A stretch of DNA of 64,000 nt from Euptelea pleiosperma (taxonomy: Eukaryota; Streptophyta; Magnoliopsida; Ranunculales; Eupteleaceae), in NCBI GenBank assembly GCA_035048495.1, contig CM068545.1, positions 41,286,450 to 41,350,449 on the forward strand, in the 5' to 3' direction. Within the stretch, counting starts at the first letter, position 1. Each line of letters begins with the position of its first letter. The notes beneath the pieces are model-generated. The model saw nothing but the letters and a program-made list of their open reading frames with translations. It did not search any database and had not been told where the DNA came from. Shown here piece after piece: positions 52,660-61,563 of the stretch. A program made the translations under genes and the position numbers.

Positions 52660-53839
52660 TCTTATTTTGATAAGTGATAAGTGGGTTACGGGCTTGGGCT
52701 CGTGGGCTATTTGGCCATGAGGTTGATTGATCACTGGCCGAGAGATGATGTCACGTGTCGGCCAGTGGTTGGCCGAGAGATGACGCCACGAGTCGGCCAG
52801 TGGTTGGCCAATGGGAACGCTAAAAATCGTGGGCCCAGAGTGCATCAGCCATGGGCCAGAAGGTAGGTGAGAAGGATAGTGGGCCACTGGGCTCGATGGA
52901 TGTGGGTTAGGGTGTGTTTGGTTGCCAGGGGAGAAAAATGCATTTTCCCCTTGAAATACCCATCAAGGAAAAATGTATTTTCCTTTCTTCGGAAATCGAG
53001 CTCTACGCTCTCAATCATCTGAGGCATTTCTCTACAATCAAACCTGCCTTAGGGACTGATATTTTACAATGGAGATCGGGTGGTTGATAGGATGGATGAT
53101 CGACTGATCGGTAGCACGATCGGATGGTCGGATGCATAGAATTAATAGATCAGATGGCGATCTATAGAGATTCAATGGCCCGATGGAAGATCCAACGGTT
53201 AGAAAGCTAAGGGAGATGAGACAGAGCCAATGAGCAGGAGTTCTGGGGTTAAGTCAATAGATTCGAGGACCGAGAAATGAAGAGAGAGAGAATAAGGAGA
53301 GATGAGAGAGAAAATATCAGAAAAAGTATTGGCAGAGGGTCATGAACCCTGGTTTTCCATTGTTCTTCACTTGAGCTTTGCCAGTAGAGCAGGCCATCAT
53401 TTGATGTGGCTTTAAATGCTTTGGTCCTTCTCTTGGTTATCAGCTCTCCCGCTCTCGTGGTTCCTTGGGCCAACTCTTCGATCCCCTTGTTCAGCCCATA
53501 ATAGGCTCATATCTTCTAGACATAGCCTGTGGACTCTTTAAGCTTTGATAATGGGCTTTCATGATCCATGTAGGCCCACTAGTCTCGAGAATCATCCAAT
53601 CAGGGTTTCCTGCGACAGAAGAAGCGCGTAATGAGACTTAATCAGAACGGCTTAATATCTAAACTTCTAAAAATGTGTTTAATGCATGCAAATATACCAT
53701 TTCGTCCAGAAAAGTGTGTTCTACGCAATGAGATAGACTCTTACGTAGAAAAGTGGATAATTAGAGCAGTTTTACGTAGGAGAGTGCGATAATGCTAAAA
53801 GGATAATTGCTTAAAATAAGCACTTTTGAGCGAATATCA
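50801..53839 (-). mobile_element. Athila solo LTR, 3039 bp, minus strand
   Basis: Flanked by CTCAC (50796-50800 and 53840-53844). On the minus strand it runs TGATATTCGC to TTCTACTTTCA. It is the longest LTR copy here: it holds (GAA)n tracts at ~52158-52175 and 52395-52443, a 44-base T run at 52611-52654, a Tourist-like MITE at 52910-53048, and two GGAGTTGC inverted repeats (52074-52098 and 52132-52157). It inserted into the 3' interior of the minus-strand Athila element. Confidence 0.9.
52910..53048. mobile_element. Tourist-like MITE, 139 bp, in an Athila LTR
   Basis: GGGTGTGTTTGGTTG at the left and CAATCAAACCTGCC at the right, with TTA on both sides (52907-52909 and 53049-53051). It shares GAAAAATGCATTTTCC-type interior words with the MITE at 6728-7040. 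It is absent from the other Athila LTR copies, so it arrived after the LTR. Confidence 0.7.
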
Positions 53840-53844
53840 CTCAC

Positions 53845-55500
53845 ATATGTAGTATTTAAAGGAAGGACATCTTGAACAGAAGAAGATCTAATGATTGGAA
53901 TACCACTTCACTCGAGAACGTCAGATCAAACTCTATAGCTTCTCCTTCTCCAATCTCCACATTTTATGATCGTGCTATCCTATAATCAAATAGGACTTTC
54001 CTTGGTTATAATGAGGCTTAGGTTCGGTGTAGAAAAATAAAGGGATACAGGATTTCAAAGATCTTGAGAGGATATCTCTATTTTCTTGTATTTTTTCTGT
54101 GATGTAGCACCATTATCTGGTTCTTTTTCCTTTTTTTTTTTTTCATATTTTTTTCTTTTTCTAGATATTTCTTAGACTGCTCAATTTCTTTTCAGCTCTT
54201 TTTCATACTTTCTTTCCATATTTTGTTTTCAGCTTGAACCACTTTCTTTTCCTTTTGATTTTTCTTCTTTACTTTTCTTTTCACGATACACCCACATCAG
54301 TTATTCTTTTGTCCATCTCAAAATAAGGGTAGCCAGTCATGTTTCGTAGTTGGACTGGATTTTAGGTTGATGGGTTTACAAAGAAAAGGCTTTTATAGAA
54401 GGGCTCAAGGGGTTTTTAGTGAAGTATAATTCAGGTAAGTAAAAAGGCTGAACGGTTCAGAAAAATGGCCTAAATCATTTTCTGGGGTTTGCACTATCAT
54501 GTATATTGTCTTGACTGGATACAGAGAAGGTTCTGTTGTAGTAATCCAATTTTTGATGTCGTTCCGAGTTCCATGATCAAATAATAGGGTAATGAGATCT
54601 CTCAACGAATATTGCGGGCAAGAAGAATAGTGAGTCATCTTGTGACTCAGAATTATTTTATAACCCTCTGAATTGATTAAATGCTCGAAAGCTCACTGGG
54701 TTAGGTCTCCACAATTATTCTCACAGGATCTCCAGAATTTCTAAACTTAGGATGACTCTGATATTGACAGTGTACAATTGTGCCGAATATGAGTTTTTCT
54801 GAATTTTCAAACCTGCTGTAGTCACGCTTGACTTGACTCAACGCTAACTTTAAACAAAAATTGACATCCTCAATACTGACTTAACGGAGGTTTTCAGCTA
54901 ATCAAAGTCAGGGTATTTGACACATTTTTGAAATTCTAGAAAACTCTTGGAGAAAATCGGAAATCACCCCAAAAACAAGAAGTTTTTTTTTTTTTTCATC
55001 AAAATGAAGACATGAGTTTTGGTAAATACCCACCCCAACCAAAATACAGCACCGTCCTCGGTGCTCATGACCGGGACATAAAATGATAACAAATCAGTGT
55101 TGATGATGCAAAGATTCAGGAAGGATGTTACCAAGTCGGCAGAAACTCGACAGTGTGTGGTACCTGATGATCGGAAGAATGAACGTACCTGCATTTTCAG
55201 AGATATAACAGTAATAACAAATGCATGAGACTCATGTACTCTAGGAATACCGGAATTGCCTTTCCGAAAGTGCTAAGTTTTACATCTTCAGCCAGACATG
55301 ACGGGGGTATATCAAGTACCCCCAACCAGGTTAAAACTCATGGAGACTGAGTGAATCTGCAGTCTTCCTGACACCTAAGGTGGAACGGAAACAACTATCC
55401 TATCCCTTGTCTAGGTATACCTGTGTAGAATAGGTCTTTCTCAGTGTAGACTGAGAGAATGACAGTAAGTTCTCTGAGCAAATCCGAAAAAATAGCTAGT
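53845..55500 (-). other. 3' interior of the minus-strand Athila element
   Basis: No LTR similarity and no long frame on either strand. It continues from the coding relic at 55501-56135 and, across the solo LTR, joins 50391-50795. Probably the non-coding part between the last ORF and the 3' LTR. Confidence 0.5.
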
Positions 55501-56135
55501 TCAGTTCTCAGTAAAGACTGAGAGGAGAGTAGTAGTGGATTCTCTGACCGTGGTTAGCAAAGCCGCAAACTCATTGAGTTTTGCGGGAATGTATCTGAAT
55601 GGAGCAGACTCCTGTAGATCAGTAATACCAAAATTGTCTGACTCTGAGATGAAGTCAGACTCAAAGTGTTCTTGACACTTGGATAATTTATCTTCGGGAG
55701 AGTCCTGAATTAGACTCTCTATGGCACACGGGTCATCGATAATATCAACGTAGGGTGGCGGGTGAAAACTGTTGACCTCTCCCTCGAGGTTTCCAAATTT
55801 GAGAGGGATGTTCAAATCCCTACACTCAATATGTTCAGCCTTGGTGGGGAGCGGTAGGTCCAAGACAACAGGAATCCCATGTTCTAGACACGGCTCATCA
55901 GTAAAAATGTCTGCATCCAGGACAGAGAAAGAATTATCAGAGATAGAGATGGAACTGAGTTCCTCTGTGCTCGGTTTAGAAGTTGGTATTGTTAAGGCCA
56001 CCATAGATGGAGACACGGGTTCATCACTATTATGGCTCACTCCAAGGGAGGTGGGGAGGAACGGTAGATCTAGCACATTTGGGATCCTACGATCGAGACA
56101 CAGCTCAGTGTCATGAAGATCGACATCAGGGTCAT
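55501..56135 (-). pseudogene. C-terminal part of an unidentified Athila 3' ORF, truncated by insertion
   Basis: On the minus strand the frame is open from the insertion site at 56135 to a stop at 55501 (~210 codons). An apparent start at 56076 is a GTG codon, so the real start lies upstream, beyond the inserted element. The sequence is acidic and proline-containing with an imperfect internal repeat: LCLDRRIPNVLDLPFLPT recurs as PCLEHGIPVVLDLPLPT. No domain is recognised. Its position downstream of pol is that of the env-like ORF of Athila elements, but no membrane segment is seen. Confidence 0.5.
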
Positions 56136-58605
56136 TGATATTCGCTCAAAAGTGCTTATTTTAAGCAATTATCCGTTTAGCGTTATCGCACTCTCCTACG
56201 TAAAAGGCTCTATTTATCTACTTTTCTACGTAAGAGTCTCTTCTATTGCGTAGAACACACTTTTCTGGACGAAATGGTATATTTGCATGCATTAAACACA
56301 TTTTCGGAAGTCTAGATATTAAGCCGTTCTGATAGAGTCTCATTACGCGCTTCTTCTGTCGCAGGAAACCCCGATGGGACGATTCTCGAGACTTGTGGGC
56401 CCAAATCGATCATGAAAGCCCATTATCAAAGCTTAAAGAGCCCACATGCTATGACTAGAAGATATGGGCCAAATATGGGCTGAATCAGAGGACCAAAAAG
56501 CCGGCCCAAATAACGAAGAGAGCAGGAGAGCCAATGACCAAGAGACGGACCAAAGCGTTTAAAGCCACATGAGTCAGCAAAGAATGATAGTCGACTCTAC
56601 TGGAGAAGCGTGAGGATGGTCACAGTGAAGACCAGGGTTCCAGACCCTCTGCCAGTGCTTTTTTCCATTTTTTTTGATACTTTTTCTCTCATCTCTCCTT
56701 ATTCTCTCTCTCTCTTCATCTCTCGGTCCTCGAATCTACTGACCTAACCCCAGAACTCCTGCCCATCAGCTCTATCTCATCTCCCTTAGCTTTCTGACCG
56801 TTGGATCTTCCATCGGACCGTTGGATCTTCAATCGGACCGTTGGATCTCTCTAGATCCGTCGATCCACCAATCTGAGTCCCAATCAAGTCACCATCCATC
56901 CGATCGCCATCAGAATGTCTATCACATCATCTTGTGAGACGATGGACATCATCAGTCCATGTGGGCCAATAGCCGGGCCCATCTTCATCGACCCGCTGTC
57001 CGACCAGTTAGTGGACCCCGCGAATTTCAAAATAATTTTAATTAAATGGGGGGTCCACTAATTGGGGAGATTCCCCATAGAAAAGTAGGTTTTTACTTAA
57101 AAAAAAAATAAAAATATTTTTTATTTTCAAAAAATACCCTATTTCCATTAATGGAAATAGGGAGCTTTATAAGAGGAGGGAGAAGGGTTCGTTCGAACCC
57201 TAATCCCCCTCCAATCTCTTCCATTCTCTCCCCCTATCAATCCCGCACGGATTCCCTCCTCTTTGGCCCCATTTTCTCTCTTCTTTGCTTCATCTTCTTT
57301 GTCACGCCCTCTACCGGAGTTGCAGCCTGCAACTCCGGCTCGCAGCACCGTCCACCGCCTCCTACCTACTAGTTCCGCCACCAAACACCACCACCAGCCC
57401 CTTGCTCACCTCTCCACCGACCTGCAAGCCATCAATCCACCTCTTCGCCACCTCTACTCACGGTGCTGCACACACCGTTCTGGTGTTGCAAACAGCAACA
57501 CCACCACCTGCCGGAAAACACCGCGCCTTCTTGCTGCTTGTGTGCGTGCCCAGCTCGCCCCACCTGCAAGTGTTCACCGGAAACTCCACAGTCCGGTGAA
57601 CCATCCCCTCAAACCGTGAAAGCCACCCCTCTATCTTACCGTCTTCCCCCATCTCTTCCCAAAAAAAAAAACAAAAAAAAAAAAAAAAAAAGAAAGAGAA
57701 CCAGGAAGGATAGAAGAAAAAGAAAAAGGGAGGAGGAGGCACCCTTACCTGTTACGCTACCGCCCAGCCTGTCTACCATCTTTTCTCCTACGTTGCTACT
57801 AGTGCAACGTTGTGGACTGCCTACATTACGCCGTGCAAAGCCGCTGCCCAACAGTCTACCATCTACCATATTACAGCCACGATTCAGCCTGCTCCTCCAT
57901 CACCAGCCATGCTACTCACCAGCGGTTTCCCCTCCTAGTGCTGCCCTTCACCATTAAAGCTGGCAGCCTACACTCCATCTTCTCCAAGCGTGCACCGGTG
58001 ACTCGCATCACCGGCTATACAACCCCACACCGCCATGACCTCACCATCTCCATCATTCGCACCCCGAGCATCACCATTTTCCCCGGCCAATCCTCCAATG
58101 GTAAGTGACCTTTTCTTTCTTTCTAGAAACATTCTCTCTCTAGATCTCAACTTTTTCTCTCACTAGACTTTCTCTTACTAGGCTGTAGGACTTTCTCTCT
58201 CTACCTTTACATTTTTTTTAGGCTAATATTTCAAACTTTCTAGTTTAATCTTGTGTTATTCATCTTGTAATCTCAATTATTTTTAATGAATAAATGTCTC
58301 TTTTCCATTTTGTGTCTTTGTTCCCGTTTATTTATATTGATTAGTTGATAAAATTATCTCTTTTAAATCACTAAAAGATGTTTTTAATCACACCATCATT
58401 CTCACCTCTCCACCATTTTTCTAGCAATATTCTGTTATTTTAAATGTTTGAATTGCGCGAACTAACCCCGAGTGCGGATCGACATCCGACATACTTTCCT
58501 CTGTGCAAGAATTCTTAAATTTTGTAGGAATAAAACTGGATATATTACAAATTGTGTTGAAGTTAGGGTTTCCGTAACCAACGACGCGGAAAAAACCTAC
58601 TTTCA
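56136..58605 (+). repeat. 5' LTR of the plus-strand Athila element, 2470 bp
   Basis: TGATATTCGC to CCTACTTTCA, followed two bases later by the primer site. Left flank GTCAT (56131-56135) is the expected target duplication. Landmarks: three 20 bp GACCGTTGGATC units (56796-56855), a perfect 26 bp palindrome (57137-57162), TATAA at 57168-57172, an 18 bp inverted repeat AGGGTTCG-TT-CGAACCCT (57184-57201), and the GGAGTTGCA/TGCAACTCC inverted repeat (57314-57338). Confidence 0.9.
57137..57172 (+). promoter_or_regulatory. Athila LTR promoter: 26-bp palindrome plus TATA box
   Basis: CCCTATTTCC-ATTAAT-GGAAATAGGG is a perfect palindrome ending five bases before TTTATAAG. Near-perfect versions precede the equivalent TATA in the solo LTRs near 42699 and 47399, and a decayed one lies at about 49390-49415 on the minus strand. 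The conserved spacing suggests a core promoter element. Confidence 0.6.
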
Positions 58606-58607
58606 AA

Positions 58608-58620
58608 TGGCGCCGCTGCC
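58608..58620 (+). other. Athila primer-binding site (Asp tRNA)
   Basis: TGGCGCCGCTGCC differs by one base from the 13-base complement of the plant Asp-tRNA 3' end, the primer known for Athila elements. It lies two bases after the LTR. Confidence 0.85.
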
Positions 58621-60321
58621 GCTCGGGTGTTCGGGAGTGCGAAAAAGGACGTAAAGACGGAATTGGAAAGTTGCTGAAGCGAAAAGCTGCTCAATTTGGC
58701 CAGCCCGACCTTTTCGGGAAACTTTCTATTTTGTGTTTTTAGGGATTTTTTAGCAGTTTTTAAATTACTATTTTTAATGCCTCGAAAGGCCGAGTGCAAT
58801 TTGTAATAATTTAGGAATTTTACTGCTTTCCATATAACTGCTAGATCTTGTTCTAGGGTTTTTTAGAAACCCTAGATTAAGTGGAAATTACCAAAAAAAT
58901 TAAAAAAAAATCAAAATTCAAAAAAAATTAGGGTTTTATATTCTGTAGATTTTTAGAAATCACCAATCAAGGATTTGCGATTTTTGGAAAGATTCCAAAA
59001 TCTTGATACTCTGCTTAATTAGGGTTTCCCCTCTTAGAAGTTTCCTCTTTAGAAGAATTTCTATCTTTAGAAATCTTCCGAATTTGGAAAAGTCTGCAAA
59101 AGGAAACGCCCCAAATCTAGCAGAATTTCAATTTTGGGAAATTTCCCAAAATTATAAGGGATCTCGCAATCAAATCTTTCTTGGAAGATCTCCACAGTTC
59201 GGGAAACTTTCCAATCTAGGTATTTTCCAATCTGGGAATTCCTAAATTTTAACCCATCTCGAATTTGGAAACTAATTCAAAAACTTGCCTAAATTCAGTG
59301 CTTGTTCAGTGAACCCTAAAAAGGCAAGGATCTTCCAAATAGAATCCCACATACCTAGACCGTGCGATCTAACTTGTCTGCAGGAACACGATCCAGTGTG
59401 GGTAGAGAGCGAAAGCTCAAAGAGGTGGAGTCGGGCCCAAGCCCATTAGGATACCCCTCTCTAACACACGGAGGAGACCCCGTGGCGTGGCCCACGGGAG
59501 GTAAGTCTCTATCCTCGCCTTGAGTGCGATACAGAGCATATTGGGTGCATCATTGCCGCTTGTCTATTTGCTTTCGCATCCATATTCTTCGACTTGCGTG
59601 GCGTGGCCGTTAATCAATCAACTCTAAGAGAGCAGACCCAGCTCCAAATTGAAACTGGTGGGATTTCATCACCCACCTCATCACTCCAGCTGAAAGTGAT
59701 CCCCAGGATCCATTTAATTAAAAAGAATCAAGAAGTAGAGCCAATTAGCCTGGTGTTCGAGGAAAACTCCACGCAAAACGAACCCGCTTAACATCCAATC
59801 GAAATAAGACCACGAGCGCGGGTCCCTGTTGTCTAACACACCCATAAGTCCCTGCTACTCAAGTACACTGAGCTCGACGTGGCATCTTGGATTATTCGGC
59901 GGTTAGTTGAGTGTGGACTAGGAACACACATCAACCCTAGCTTAACCCGAGGGAACACTCTTCTTATACACTTGACCAATCCGGTTAGTCTGGGACGTAC
60001 TTAAGTCAGCCATTGTGCCGCACGTCTGTCTAGGCTTCGGATTGCCTTGTTGTTAACTAGAGTTAGTACTAAAGGATTCGCTCTGAAGAGTGTAGCCTGG
60101 TGAGAACCTCTGAGTGCAAAACAGTTAGTCCGGCGGTTAAAAGATAAACCAGTGGTCCGCCTACTGTCATAATCTACTCTAGCCCCAAAACTAACTAAGA
60201 TAATTCCTAAAATATATCCTGATTGCTTAGAATAGGATTATCTGTGCTTGGTGTGCATCATTTAGGATAGTGTTCCTCTCTGGCAACTTTTTGCCAAGTA
60301 TAGAGCTTGCCTCATTCGCGT
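58621..60321 (+). other. Athila leader between primer site and gag
   Basis: About 1.7 kb without a supportable gene. The first half is AT-rich with repeated AATTTGG and GGAAA words. The second half is a GC-balanced leader with many short frames. Long leaders are usual in Athila; the packaging signal should lie here but cannot be pinpointed. Confidence 0.6.
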
Positions 60322-61563
60322 ATGCCCGTTTGGAATCGTCCGAACAAGCGCTTGATTCGATCTGAGAATCACGTCCCTACAGTGGATCCTCCACTGAATT
60401 CTTCCCCATCTCTTTCCCCACCCGCCTCCCCCAGTACTACTACCTTTGTAGTCATGGCAGTCGAACGACCTCTTATCGAGACGTTCGCTCCTATCTCTGC
60501 CAATCCGCCCATTTGCATTGTTCTCCCACCTACTACTGCAGTACAGTTTGAGATCAGACCGCAGACGATCCAAATGCTGCCTACTTTTCGTGGTCTCCCA
60601 AGAGAAGACCCATATTCCCATATTAGGGAATTCCAACATGTCATCCTACTTTTCAAGAATCAGAACCTTGATGATGACAATGTCCGTCTGCGAGTTTTTC
60701 CATTCTCGCTCAAAGACAGAGCCTCAGATTGGCTCTACTCCTTACCCGCTGATTCAATCAGCAGTTGGAAAGAATTGGTGGGCAAATTCATGTCTAAATT
60801 CTACCCCATGACTCGGACCAACCAAATGAAGCAACTCATTCAGGACTTTAGACAGAAGTCCGATGAGAAATTTTTTGAAGCATGGGATAGATTCCAAGAC
60901 TACCTGACTAAGTGTCCCCACCATAGCATCGACAAGGGCAATCTTGTCCACATCTTCTATAAGGGACTTACTGATGAGTCCCGGACCATGGTAGAGTCAA
61001 TGTGCCAAGGTAAATTCCTGCACCAAACTCCGACCGATGCATACAAATTCTTGGGAGAGTTAGGAGAAAACTCTCAACATTGGACGACTGACTCAGAGTT
61101 CAGTCGAACCACTTCGGTCCAAAGGACAACCAAGGGACATGATGCTACAGCCGATACTGAGCTTCGATCAGTCATTCAAGAGTTGAGCAAGTCAGTCTCG
61201 GCACTGGCTGTGTCTGTACAAAAGCCTACTCAACAATCTACCCCAGTCATGCATGTGGGACACGAGAGCCCTATGGAATCCTGTACCCTCTGTCTACAAC
61301 CCTCCCATACTACAGAGCATTGTCCTTTGAATGAAGGATGGTCTAATCCTCTTCAGGAAGAAGTTTGTGCTTTCAGCACATACAAACCTCCTACTCAGAA
61401 CTCGTATAGTCAATCCTATCATCCGGAAACGAGAAACCACCCTAACTTCTTTTGGAGGCCTCAGTCTACTCCACCACAAGCTCAACCTCCGCGTCAGCCT
61501 CAAGGCATGTATCCTCCTGGGTTCAATCAACCTACTAGGCAATTCAATCAGGGTCAGTACTAG
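60322..61563 (+). CDS. Athila Gag, ended by an in-frame TAG
   Basis: The first ATG in frame is 60322 (MPVWNRPNKR). The frame is in fact open from at least 60307 and ends at TAG 61561-61563. The retrotransposon gag core runs ~aa 85-265: LPTFRGLPREDPYSHIREF, then LRVFPFSLKDRASDWLYSLP, then FMSKFYP, then FFEAWDRFQDYLTKCPHH, then LVHIFYKGL. A CxxC-Hx-C-like cluster (CTLCLQPSHTTEHCPL) lies near aa 320 and a Gln/Pro/Tyr-rich tail follows. Gag builds the particle. The stop falls in the Gln-rich linker, and the same frame continues open for at least 2.4 kb, so it interrupts what is normally one gag-pol frame. Confidence 0.85.
   Translation: MPVWNRPNKRLIRSENHVPTVDPPLNSSPSLSPPASPSTTTFVVMAVERPLIETFAPISANPPICIVLPPTTAVQFEIRPQTIQMLPTFRGLPREDPYSHIREFQHVILLFKNQNLDDDNVRLRVFPFSLKDRASDWLYSLPADSISSWKELVGKFMSKFYPMTRTNQMKQLIQDFRQKSDEKFFEAWDRFQDYLTKCPHHSIDKGNLVHIFYKGLTDESRTMVESMCQGKFLHQTPTDAYKFLGELGENSQHWTTDSEFSRTTSVQRTTKGHDATADTELRSVIQELSKSVSALAVSVQKPTQQSTPVMHVGHESPMESCTLCLQPSHTTEHCPLNEGWSNPLQEEVCAFSTYKPPTQNSYSQSYHPETRNHPNFFWRPQSTPPQAQPPRQPQGMYPPGFNQPTRQFNQGQY

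Noticed and set aside
57184..57201. GTTCGAACC resembling a Pol III B box or tRNA arm
   Set aside because: No A box or cloverleaf fits around it. It is better explained as part of an 18 bp inverted repeat in the LTR leader. No tRNA gene was found in the window.
60307..60321. Gag start at 60307
   Set aside because: That codon is TTG. The first ATG in frame is 60322, so the upstream residues are only open frame. The GTG start of the minus-strand frame ending at 55501 was rejected likewise.
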